From assembly GCA_902475445.1 (NCBI GenBank), contig CABRZN010000033.1:1-16152 (forward strand): a DNA stretch of 16,152 nucleotides, in the 5' to 3' direction. Made by a program: the position numbers and the translations under genes. This document shows, piece after piece, positions 1-6,681 of this stretch. Numbering within the stretch: position 1 is the stretch's first letter; every line of letters starts with the position of its first letter. Source of the DNA: an uncultured Collinsella sp. GTDB lineage: Bacteria; Actinomycetota; Coriobacteriia; Coriobacteriales; Coriobacteriaceae. The notes below the pieces were generated by a model. The model was given only the letters and a program-made list of their open reading frames with translations. It was not told the DNA's origin and made no database searches.

Positions 1-77
1 CCCGCCAGCGACGCCCCACAATGCGTGCAAAACGTCGATCCATCGGGAACTTGCTGTCCGCATTTTTGACAGAACAT
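1..77 (-). CDS. Zinc-ribbon protein, N-terminal fragment (runs off left edge)
   Basis: Reading the complement from ATG at 77-75 gives about 25 residues starting MFCQKCG, with Cys3, Cys6, Cys17 and Cys20 arranged as CxxC-x10-CxxC followed by Gly-Ala. This is the classic short N-terminal zinc ribbon of bacterial zinc_ribbon_2 proteins. An AAAGG ribosome-binding site sits 7 nt upstream of the ATG. The frame stays open to the window edge, so the 3' part is missing. In the family such ribbons usually precede a membrane segment or an unrelated domain, so the function of the full protein cannot be stated. It is divergent from the lipoprotein gene at 441 and shares a 360-bp intergenic region with it. 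Zinc binding is inferred from the cysteines; the gene call is fairly secure because ribbon, start and RBS agree. Confidence 0.75.
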   Translation of the reverse strand, partial: MFCQKCGQQVPDGSTFCTHCGASLA

Positions 78-440
78 CGTTCGACCTTTCGTGCTTTAGC
101 TTTTGTCACAGCCAAGTCTAAAACCTCAAGCCGGCATCGCTGTTGCGCAACATTGGGAGCATCAACCAAGCCGCACGCTTGCCCAGCACCAGGCCCACCT
201 CGCGGCAAGCCCGCACACATAAACATGGGACATATGGCCCACCTTTCGAGACTCCCGGGCAGCACATGCTGGGGCATATCTATAAGTAAGGAACCCGTTG
301 GGGAACGGCCGCGCAACGGCCACAAGCGATGAACGGAGGCATAAGCCGCACAGTACACAGAGACATCCGCCGCCAGCGCAATCAGTACCCCAACAGCATG
401 CGGCGCCGTGATGTCACCGACAGACAAGGAGGACACCACC
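78..440. other. Divergent intergenic region
   Basis: This stretch separates the minus-strand zinc-ribbon gene from the plus-strand lipoprotein gene. I see no convincing gene in it; the small open frames lack a ribosome-binding site and resemble nothing I know. It contains the inverted repeat at 226-243 and a possible -10 hexamer TATAAG at 281-286 with no recognisable -35. If that -10 is real, the lipoprotein mRNA has an unusually long leader of about 150 nt. No riboswitch fold was recognised. Confidence 0.6.
226..243 (+). promoter_or_regulatory. Inverted-repeat motif, copy 1
   Basis: The sequence TGGGACATATGGCCCACC contains the near-palindrome TGGGACA-TA-TGGCCCA. The same 18 bp, with one change, lies upstream of the second lipoprotein gene (1183-1200), and a diverged copy lies at 8091-8112. 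Symmetry and placement upstream of genes suggest a protein-binding site. No known regulator consensus is matched. Confidence 0.4.
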
Positions 441-1046
441 ATGAAGAAAAAGACCCTAACGATCCTTTCCCTTTGCATCGCCCTCTTTGCCGCACTCGCC
501 CTTGTCGGCTGCGGCGGGAACGCATCGGGCGGGGGCAGCAGCGCATCCAAGAGCGAAGGCAAGGAAAAGGCCCCCGTCGCCGAAAAGACTGACTTTATCT
601 GGTTTAAGGTCGAGATGCCCGAGGGCGTTGGCGTAAGCGACTCCGCTGGCAAGAATGCCGACAAGGTCCAGCTCACTTTCCCCGAAGACGAGAACGGTTC
701 GGCCGATCGCTTTATCCCCGTTTGGAAAAAAGCGCTGACGGCCGAGGAATCCCACGCCGACCAGGCGGAAAAGAAGAGGGATACGTTCCAGTGGAAGGAT
801 GGCGGGTCCGTCGAGTATAACGGCAGGACGTGGCTCGTCGGAACATACGAGGACAACAGCGGCATCTCAACCATGCTTTTTACCGACGTTGAGCCGGGAA
901 GCGTCTACGTCCTCATCTCGAACTTCGATCTGCATAAGAAAGAAGCCGAGGCGCTCCTCAACTCCGTCGAGTTCCCCGATGACATGGCGAAGGCAGTTGC
1001 CGAGGCACGCGAAGTCGAGATTTCGAGCATCGAGATCAAGCATTAG
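441..1046 (+). CDS. Putative lipoprotein, paralogue 1
   Basis: The product is 201 aa. It starts with MKKK, a hydrophobic stretch and the lipobox LVGC, with Cys24 as the predicted lipidated residue, followed by a Gly/Ser/Lys-rich linker to about residue 47. It is therefore expected to be anchored on the outer face of the cytoplasmic membrane. The mature domain (about residues 50-200) is shared with the next gene: a conserved TDFIWFKVE strand, an ADRFIPV segment, a YNGRTW segment, SVYVLIS, and a C-terminal EI..IEIK. I do not recognise a named family, and no catalytic motif is visible. The ATG at 441 is chosen because AAGGAGG lies 8 nt upstream and it places the signal peptide exactly at the N-terminus; the frame extends to 408 but without an RBS. 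It is followed by its own terminator and so is probably monocistronic. Confidence 0.88.
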   Translation: MKKKTLTILSLCIALFAALALVGCGGNASGGGSSASKSEGKEKAPVAEKTDFIWFKVEMPEGVGVSDSAGKNADKVQLTFPEDENGSADRFIPVWKKALTAEESHADQAEKKRDTFQWKDGGSVEYNGRTWLVGTYEDNSGISTMLFTDVEPGSVYVLISNFDLHKKEAEALLNSVEFPDDMAKAVAEAREVEISSIEIKH

Positions 1047-1099
1047 AGGCTCGCACGCAGCATCGCATGCGCAGTCATTAAATGATCGGACGCCCAGCC

Positions 1100-1135
1100 A
1101 GGGGAGGATCGGATCGGCCGGCCCTCCCCTCTTTT
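1100..1135 (+). terminator. Rho-independent terminator of lipoprotein 1
   Basis: AGGGGAGG (1100-1107) pairs with CCTCCCCT (1123-1130). A GC-rich, partly self-complementary loop lies between them and CTTTTG follows. It lies 54 bp after the stop codon. Confidence 0.65.
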
Positions 1136-1182
1136 GCGCCCGGGCATATTGCCACTTATCGGCGCAAATCCGACACCCAGAA

Positions 1183-1200
1183 TGGGACACATGGCCCACC
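1183..1200 (+). promoter_or_regulatory. Inverted-repeat motif, copy 2
   Basis: TGGGACACATGGCCCACC matches copy 1 (226-243) at 17 of 18 positions. Here it lies 72 bp upstream of the ATG. A possible -10 TACAGT at 1220-1225 would place the motif just at or above the -35 position, suitable for a regulator. The -10 is weak. Confidence 0.4.
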
Positions 1201-1272
1201 CTAGTGAGCCGTCCACGCGTACAGTAAAGGCAGGTAATCCATGGGCGGTTATAGACCGAGGAGGACACGACC

Positions 1273-1857
1273 ATGAAAAAGAAGGCCTTTGCGATTCTCA
1301 CCTTCTGCATCAGTCTCTTTGCCGCAGTTGCCTTGGTGGGTTGCGGTGGCAGCGGCGGCGCTACCGGCAGCGGCGGAGCGGAAAAGCCAGCCGTGGATAT
1401 GAGGACTGACTTCATTTGGTTTAAAGTCGAGGTGCCCGAGGGCGTCGAGATCACCGACGTTGCAGGCGATACCGCCGACAGGGCCCAGTTTAAGTTCACC
1501 GAGAGTGAGCATGCCAGCGATCGTTTCATCCCTGTCTTCGACTCTGACAAGAACGCCGACGAGCTGTTCGACTACGAGGCCAAATGGAAGGCCAACTTTG
1601 AGTGGACCGAGAATGACCCCGTCAAGTACAACGGCAAGACTTGGCGCAACGCTTCCTATACACACTCGGGCGGCGTGACGACTGAGTACTTCACCGAAGC
1701 AGGCGGCGGCAGCGTCTACGTGAGCATCGACAATGTCGAGGAGCACAAGGACGCCGTCGAGACCATGATGAAGTCTCTGGAATTTGCCGACGACATCGCA
1801 AAGGCCAAGACCGAGGCCATGAACGTTAAGCTCGACGATATCGAGATTAAGCGCTAA
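1273..1857 (+). CDS. Putative lipoprotein, paralogue 2
   Basis: The product is 194 aa and is a close paralogue of the preceding lipoprotein. The signal peptide is nearly identical (MKKK start, lipobox LVGC, Cys24), with a Gly/Ser linker to about residue 39. The mature domain has the conserved blocks TDFIWFKVEVPEG, DRFIPV, YNGKTW, SVYVSID and a final DIEIK. The ATG at 1273 is preceded by GAGGAGG with the same spacing and flanking bases as paralogue 1 (GGAGGACAC...ACCATG), so the duplication included the translation start. It is an extracytoplasmic lipoprotein of unknown role; a sensory or stress-related function would be speculation. It is followed by an 18-bp tandem repeat and then a strong hairpin, so it is probably its own transcription unit. 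Confidence 0.88.
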   Translation: MKKKAFAILTFCISLFAAVALVGCGGSGGATGSGGAEKPAVDMRTDFIWFKVEVPEGVEITDVAGDTADRAQFKFTESEHASDRFIPVFDSDKNADELFDYEAKWKANFEWTENDPVKYNGKTWRNASYTHSGGVTTEYFTEAGGGSVYVSIDNVEEHKDAVETMMKSLEFADDIAKAKTEAMNVKLDDIEIKR

Positions 1858-1866
1858 GCGACTCGC

Positions 1867-1938
1867 GAGCGCAGCGGGTAACACGAGCGCAGCGGGTAAC
1901 ACGAGCGCAGCGGGTAACACGAGCGCAGTGCTAACAAG
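1867..1938. repeat. 18-bp tandem repeat, 3 exact copies plus 1 degenerate
   Basis: The unit gagcgcagcgggtaacac occurs exactly at 1867-1884, 1885-1902 and 1903-1920. A fourth, diverged copy (gagcgcagtgctaacaag) follows at 1921-1938. It begins 10 bp after the lipoprotein stop codon. Each unit contains a TAA, so it is not an in-frame protein extension. Copy number is likely to vary between strains. Confidence 0.9.
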
Positions 1939-1965
1939 CGGCGGTGCCTCAGCGCTTCGTACCCA

Positions 1966-1995
1966 GGGAGGGCCGGTAAACCGACCCTCCCCTTC
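1966..1995 (+). terminator. Rho-independent terminator of lipoprotein 2
   Basis: GGGAGGGCCGG (1966-1976) and CCGACCCTCCC (1981-1991) form an 11-bp stem with one C-A mismatch and a TAAA loop, followed by CTTCTT. The U-tract is imperfect. Confidence 0.65.
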
Positions 1996-2119
1996 TTATG
2001 CCGGTAACCGACGAACGCAAGGGTGCCGGACGCCGGAACCGCCCCAAATGTGGCAACAGTACGAAAACGGCAAGCACCCCAACACGTCCACCCGCCGATT
2101 TATAGCGCCGCGCACACAA

Positions 2120-2156
2120 TTTAAGCCGGCGCCTTTAAACATCTGGGCAGTATAGT
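2120..2156 (+). promoter_or_regulatory. Possible promoter/operator of the PI-PLC gene
   Basis: A good -10 match, TATAGT, lies at 2151-2156, 44 bp before the ATG. No -35 consensus is present. The -35 position falls inside an imperfect inverted repeat centred on GGCGCC (TTTAAG...CTTTAAA, 2120-2139), which could be an activator or repressor site. Support is from position and symmetry only. Confidence 0.3.
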
Positions 2157-2199
2157 GACCCAAACGAGTGCATAACCGCACCCTGCGAATGGAGGAGTT

Positions 2200-4677
2200 A
2201 TGACCGAACACCACGCCATCAGTCGTCGAGCATTTACGCTGGGCCTAGGACTTGCGGCGTTGTCGCCATTTGCAAGCCTGCCCGAAACCGCGGCGCTGGG
2301 CCTTCCCGTGCGCGCGGCATTTGCAGAAGACGCGCCCACACCGGCGAAGAGCCTCCATAATTTCGTCATTCGCCTTCGCCCCGCGGGCTATTTTCGCACC
2401 GCAAGCGTCAACGAAGACGGCAACGTCATCGGCAACGTCTGCCACCTGTTTAATGACGGCACGTCCAGCAAACTCATTCTTGAGCGCGTAGAGACCGATG
2501 CAGATAATACAAATTGGTATGCCATCCGCACCTTACTCAATTTCGAAGAGCATAAAAAGACGGGCTACAGCATTTGGTCGGTCGACGGCGACTCGGACAA
2601 AGATGGAAAGGTCATCCACGTATGGAGTGGCGAGCATGACGGCAAGGCCAGTCGCTCTTTTGCGTTCGAGCGTCAACCAAACGGTACCTATATCATCCGA
2701 GACCGCACGGTCGAGAAAGAAACCGAGAAAAAAGACATTAATTACCTGGCCATAGAAAAGGACGGCAAAGACCAGGACAACAACAAGATCTGCCATAAGA
2801 GGAAGAGCATTCCGTGGGAGCTCGAACTTGTCGGTTACGACATGGGCAAGACCAATACCACGGTTAGCAGTATCGACTGGACCACGTATAGCAGCTACGT
2901 CGACGGGCCCTGTTGGATGAAATACGTCGACAACAACAAGTTCCTCGACGAACTGAGCATCCCGGGCACGCACGATTCGGGCACCTGCAGCGTGGACAAC
3001 GACACCGAGCCCCAATCCTCCCAAGCAAAATGCCAGCAGGATTACATCCCCACGCAGCTGCTCGAAGGCGTTCGCTATTTTGATATTCGACTCGGAAAGG
3101 GTGAGAACCCCGGCATCGACCACGGAGCTTGTTACCTGCTCAAAAAAGACGGGAACTTTATGCATCTCTCCGATGTCATCGGGTACTTCAATACGTTTTT
3201 GAGCGAAAACCCGACAGAAGCGCTCATCATGCTCGTGTCGCGGGGCAATGGCGAGGCTACCGACGAAAGCCTCACGACGGCCTTGGGCAAGGTTTTTGAT
3301 GAGAACCCCGACCTGTTCTACACATCGAGCCGCATCCCCACGCTGGGCGAGGTGCGCGGAAAGATCGTCCTGCTGCGTCGGTTTGGGCTCGCCGGCAACA
3401 GCGTAAGCAGCCACACATGGGGCCTCGACCTCACCCAATGGGACGACAAAATCGCAGCACACACCGACAGCACCTCTATGTGTCTCGTTCGAGACGAGCG
3501 GGGCTTTGAAGCCGTGGGGAAAACGGGTGACGAAGAGCCCTATTGCACCAAGGTATACGCCCAGGACCATTACGAATGCACAGGAACCGACAAAATCGGC
3601 TGGGTCGATATGGCGCTGCAGGAGACAACCAAGCTCGCCCGCATCATGGTGGACGTCGAGGACAATGACGGGGCCAAGGTAAAGGTCCTGGAGCACAGCT
3701 GGTGTATCAACTACACCAGCTGCACGAACTACAAGCAAGGAAGCAATCCTTTTACCGCAGCACGAGTGGTCAACGAGCATCTATACAAGAGCCAGTATAT
3801 AAACAGCACCGGAAATGAGAGCACAAAGGAGGACTGCCTCAAGCACATTGGCATCATTGCGTCCGACTTTGTTGATGCGGCACTGGCCCGAAGCATCTAC
3901 CAGCGCAATTACGATGCGAAGCACAAGCAGACCGTTTCGTACTACCTCCCGACCCGTATACGCATGACATACGGCGACTCGTTGAGCGATGCCTCACTCC
4001 AGGATGGAAAGACCGTTGGCGAGGGTCGTTTCCGCCTTGTCGACAGCAGCAACGTACTCAGCGTGACGGCTTCGGGCAACACGTTTGCCATCGAATACGT
4101 GGATGTCGACGCTTTGGGCAACGAGACCGTTACGGAACTGCAGGGTTCCGTGCCCATCGATATCGACCCGCGCGCACTGACGCCCCACTTTGAAGGGCTC
4201 GAGGGCCTTAAGGCCGGCGAGGACGTGCGCGCAAAGATCGCGGCGCCGCTCGAGGGCAAGCTCGAAGGCGATGCCTGCACCGCCCAGCTCGAGTTTATGC
4301 ACGATGCAAACGGCGCTCCGGGCACGGAAATGGCCGAGGGCGAGGCATTTACCGCGGGAACGTACTGGGTGCGTGCGAATGGGCTTTTGGGCGACGCGGC
4401 GCAGAACTACACGCTTGCCAGCGACGGAGCCGCAAGCTTTACCGTAGCGGCCTCGGACGGTGCAGGCGGCGCCGGCACCGGCACTGGCGCCAACGCGGGC
4501 AGCGCTGATAAGAACGGTAAGGGCAACAAGGGCAAGGGCTCGGGCGGAAAGCTCGCCGACACGGGCGACGGCTCTGGCATCGCCGCCGGGCTCGCCGCTG
4601 CCGCCATGGCGACAACGGTTGCCGGCGCGGCGATGCTTGCCAGTGACGGTGAAAACAACGAGGACGTTGTCGAATAG
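2200..4677 (+). CDS. Surface-anchored phosphatidylinositol-specific phospholipase C-family protein
   Basis: The product is 825 aa, exported and multidomain. Residues 1-42 look like a Tat signal peptide: SRRAF twin-arginine motif, hydrophobic core, AFA cleavage site. Residues 52-215 resemble a ricin/beta-trefoil-type domain (repeated G-Y-I/F and W strands). Residues 245-570 are a PI-PLC X domain: IPGTHDSGT with catalytic His258, FDIRLG (Asp295, Arg297), DHG with second catalytic His308, ENPTEALIML, and TLGEVRGKIVLLRRF. In the family this pair of histidines cleaves phosphatidylinositol or GPI by acid-base catalysis. Residues 586-750 look like MBG/Ig-like repeats. A Gly/Lys-rich spacer leads to LADTG (785-789), a hydrophobic segment (792-814) and an acidic tail, together a sortase-type signal. 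GGAGGAG lies 4 nt before the ATG. Substrate (host PI, GPI anchors or bacterial lipid) is unknown. Confidence 0.88.
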   Translation: MTEHHAISRRAFTLGLGLAALSPFASLPETAALGLPVRAAFAEDAPTPAKSLHNFVIRLRPAGYFRTASVNEDGNVIGNVCHLFNDGTSSKLILERVETDADNTNWYAIRTLLNFEEHKKTGYSIWSVDGDSDKDGKVIHVWSGEHDGKASRSFAFERQPNGTYIIRDRTVEKETEKKDINYLAIEKDGKDQDNNKICHKRKSIPWELELVGYDMGKTNTTVSSIDWTTYSSYVDGPCWMKYVDNNKFLDELSIPGTHDSGTCSVDNDTEPQSSQAKCQQDYIPTQLLEGVRYFDIRLGKGENPGIDHGACYLLKKDGNFMHLSDVIGYFNTFLSENPTEALIMLVSRGNGEATDESLTTALGKVFDENPDLFYTSSRIPTLGEVRGKIVLLRRFGLAGNSVSSHTWGLDLTQWDDKIAAHTDSTSMCLVRDERGFEAVGKTGDEEPYCTKVYAQDHYECTGTDKIGWVDMALQETTKLARIMVDVEDNDGAKVKVLEHSWCINYTSCTNYKQGSNPFTAARVVNEHLYKSQYINSTGNESTKEDCLKHIGIIASDFVDAALARSIYQRNYDAKHKQTVSYYLPTRIRMTYGDSLSDASLQDGKTVGEGRFRLVDSSNVLSVTASGNTFAIEYVDVDALGNETVTELQGSVPIDIDPRALTPHFEGLEGLKAGEDVRAKIAAPLEGKLEGDACTAQLEFMHDANGAPGTEMAEGEAFTAGTYWVRANGLLGDAAQNYTLASDGAASFTVAASDGAGGAGTGTGANAGSADKNGKGNKGKGSGGKLADTGDGSGIAAGLAAAAMATTVAGAAMLASDGENNEDVVE

Positions 4678-4706
4678 GCAAGCCGGCCTTTTAGACACAT
4701 CGACTC

Positions 4707-4746
4707 AATCGGGGGCGCAGAACACCGTTCTGTGCCCCCGATTTTT
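4707..4746 (+). terminator. Strong rho-independent terminator
   Basis: A 17-bp stem, 4707-4723 with 4727-4743, has one G-T pair and a 3-nt loop (ACC), and runs into TTTTT at 4742-4746. It lies 30 bp after the PI-PLC stop. The opposite side lacks a U-run, so it should work best on the plus strand, although it also lies just beyond the end of the convergent minus-strand gene. Confidence 0.9.
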
Positions 4747-4771
4747 ACCTTGGCCCGAACGCCGCTATCGG

Positions 4772-5041
4772 CTACATCACCATGTTCAGCGCGTTAACAA
4801 ACTCCTGGGCCTTCGCACGGCTGTTCAGGCTAAAGACGCAAGCGGTCAACAGACGATTGCGCAGAAAAACATCGCGGCCTTTGATTCTATTGACGCCCGT
4901 AATGTCCTTAAGATAAACAATCTCGGTGTGCTTGCCGCCAAAAGTGCCCTTCTTGAGTACCTCAATGCGGTTAGGGTAGATCTTGACGTCTTTATACCTA
5001 CCCGAACCTTTGTCCTGGAATAGCAGCGTGTTGTTGTCCAT
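4772..5041 (-). CDS. Small PH-like domain protein
   Basis: The product is 89 aa with no signal peptide or membrane segment. The pattern is a bacterial PH-like fold: early strand GRYKDVKIYPNRIEVLKKG, then KHTEIVYLKDITGVN, then two short strands with FSLNS, and a closing amphipathic helix with KAQEFVNAL. This resembles the short PH-like (DUF4429/SHOCT-associated) domains of Gram-positive bacteria, which often sense or bind membranes or partners; the exact family is uncertain. The ATG at 5041 is chosen because GGGAG lies 8 nt upstream; an upstream in-frame GTG at 5086 has no RBS. It is encoded alone, convergent with the PI-PLC gene and divergent from the broken nuclease gene. Confidence 0.7.
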   Translation of the reverse strand: MDNNTLLFQDKGSGRYKDVKIYPNRIEVLKKGTFGGKHTEIVYLKDITGVNRIKGRDVFLRNRLLTACVFSLNSRAKAQEFVNALNMVM

Positions 5042-5208
5042 ACACGTCACTCCCGTGGGGTTCGCTAAAACTGTCTCTATGGCCACATTTTAGTCACCGC
5101 AAGGCCCCATGCGATGATGTCAGACAGCACAGCAATTCGTGTCCGCGCGAGGCTTTAAACTAAATTCGATAAAGATGCATTCCACAAGAGGAAAGCGGGG
5201 CGACAGTG

Positions 5209-6257
5209 ATGGGCGAACTGGTAAACCGTGGAGAATCGGCAATCGTGCCCGAAGGTTTTTACAAGCAGGTCTCCTCGATTCTCAACGCCGCTCGCGACAA
5301 GGCCTATACCGCTGTTAACTTTGCGATGGTTGAGGCATATTGGGAGATCGGCAAGAGTATTGTTGATGAACAGGGCGGAGAGGAGCGCGCCAAGTATGGC
5401 GATGCACTGATCGACGAACTTGCCGTTAGATTGACTAAGGATTTTGGCAGAGGCTTCAACGCCAGAAGCTTAAGATACATGCGTCAGTTTTATCTTGCGT
5501 TCCCAATCCGGAACGCGCTGCGTTCCGAATTGAATTGGACACATTACCGCAGGTTATCGCGTATAACCGACCCTGATGCTCGAACATGGTACATGAACGA
5601 ATGTGCCGATTCTCGCTGGAGCACGCGTCAGCTCGAACGCCAGATCAACACCATGTTCCGCGAGCGCCTACTTGCCAGCAAAGACAAAGAGGCCGTCACC
5701 CAGGAAATCCAAAAGAGCGCCCCGACCCATCGCCCCGAGGATATCATCCGCGACCCATATGTACTGGAGTTTTTAGGTTTCTCGGACGATGCTGCGTTTC
5801 GCGAGAGCGATCTAGAGCAGGCGCTCATCACGCATCTTCAGAAGTTCCTGCTGGAGCTTGGCCGTGGCTTCGCTTTCGAGGCGCGCCAAAAGCGCATCAC
5901 CTTTGATGGGCCCATTTCTATATTGACCTTGTTTTTTACAACTATCTGATGCGCTGCTTCGTGCTCATCGACCTTAAGACGGACGATCTTACGCATCAGG
6001 ACCTGGGCCAGATGCAAATGTATGTGAACTACTACACGCGCGAGCTCATGAACGAAGGCGACAATCCGCCCATAGGCATCGTGCTCTGCGCGGACAAAAG
6101 CGATTCGATCGTCGAGTACACGCTGCCCGAAGACAACGACCAAGTGTTTGCCGCCAAATACCTGCCGTATCTTCCAAGCAAGGAAGAGCTGGCGCGCGAG
6201 CTGAGTGCCGAGTACCGCGCCATCAACGAAGCGACTAATGGCGAAACGCAAGGGTAG
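5209..6257 (+). pseudogene. DUF1016/YhcG-family PD-(D/E)xK nuclease, frameshifted
   Basis: The first part (5209-5949) encodes the DUF1016 N-terminal domain (AYWEIGKSIVDEQ, RSLRYMRQFYLAFP, LNWTHYRRLSRI, WSTRQLERQINT) and enters the C-terminal nuclease domain (FLGF..., LGRGFAFEARQKRITFDG). At about 5906-5913 the frame shifts: from 5912 a different frame gives HFYIDLVFYNYLMRCFVLID and continues as QMQMYVNYY to the stop at 6257. One missing base in GGGCCC explains this. Frame 1 ends at TGA 5947-5949, which overlaps an ATG at 5949, so a second fragment of 102 aa could be translated. The nuclease core Asp of FYIDLVF and the DLK motif fall after the shift, so the first product is catalytically dead. 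Family members are standalone PDDEXK nucleases, often mobile or defence-associated. A sequencing error cannot be excluded. The gene may start at GTG 5206 or ATG 5209. Confidence 0.8.
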
Positions 6258-6681
6258 CAGCACGTTGCGACCGAAGCCACCGCAGCCGTCGCAGGCGCAC
6301 TCGCGGTTGCGACGCACGCTACGAAACAATACCGGTCATGGACGCCGGCAACGACATTCTAGCCGTGGCTGGCGAGCGTGACCTGACAGGCAAAGACGCG
6401 GCCTTCGTCTGATGTGGGTTCATTGGCTGCCACAGAAAAGGGCCGGTTGCAGCCGGCCCTTTAGACGATAGCGCCTGCGTTGCCCGCGCTTCCAAAGTTG
6501 ACCGACTGAGGAGCGGGTTCCGCGGCACAACCTGATTTTACCCAGTGAGGCAGCTCTTTTGCAGCCGCTCCACTGTTTATTTACATCTGGCACCCTCAAA
6601 CAATCAGACGGCAGCCCGCACTCCTGAGAGCCGCCCCATACCCCCGGCCATCACGTTACGGTGCCAACCGGCACCGCTCCC
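6258..6681. other. Gene-poor region between convergent genes
   Basis: No intact gene is supported here. It contains a bidirectional hairpin (6437-6462). Just after the nuclease stop, two overlapping frames have protein-like composition (an Ala-rich stretch to about 6320, then a segment ending DLTGKDAAFV with TGA at 6410-6412). Together they could be a decayed coding remnant, but they match nothing I recognise. The rest (6470-6680) shows no structure I can name. Confidence 0.5.
6437..6462. terminator. Bidirectional hairpin terminator
   Basis: A perfect 10-bp stem, AAAGGGCCGG (6437-6446) and CCGGCCCTTT (6453-6462), encloses a 6-nt loop. Runs of A on the left and T on the right let it act in both directions. 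It lies between the convergent nuclease pseudogene and the zinc-ribbon gene. The U-runs are short (3-4). Confidence 0.6.

Larger units (their letters stand above)
1858..2199. other. Intergenic region with tandem repeat, terminator and promoter region
   Basis: No gene is supported here. It holds, in order, an 18-bp tandem repeat (1867-1938), the terminator of the second lipoprotein gene (1966-1995), and an AT-richer stretch leading to a possible -10 and a good GGAGGAG ribosome-binding site for the PI-PLC gene. The open frame at 1928-2155 has no RBS and no recognisable sequence. Confidence 0.6.

Noticed and set aside
72..82. GAAC-ATC-GTTC palindrome at the start codon of the left-edge zinc-ribbon gene, LexA-like
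   Set aside because: The spacer is 3 nt, not 4, and the site covers the start codon rather than a promoter.
2533..3780. 415-aa minus-strand open frame within the PI-PLC gene
   Set aside because: It is antisense to the PI-PLC X domain, with no RBS or recognisable sequence.
4720..4730. GAACACCGTTC, LexA-like
   Set aside because: It is the apex of a transcription terminator hairpin and has the wrong spacing.
6239..6412. Short basic or acidic reading frames after the nuclease pseudogene, possibly a small gene or a decayed gene end
   Set aside because: No ribosome-binding site and no recognisable family, and no single frame covers the protein-like parts. Noted only within the gap entry.
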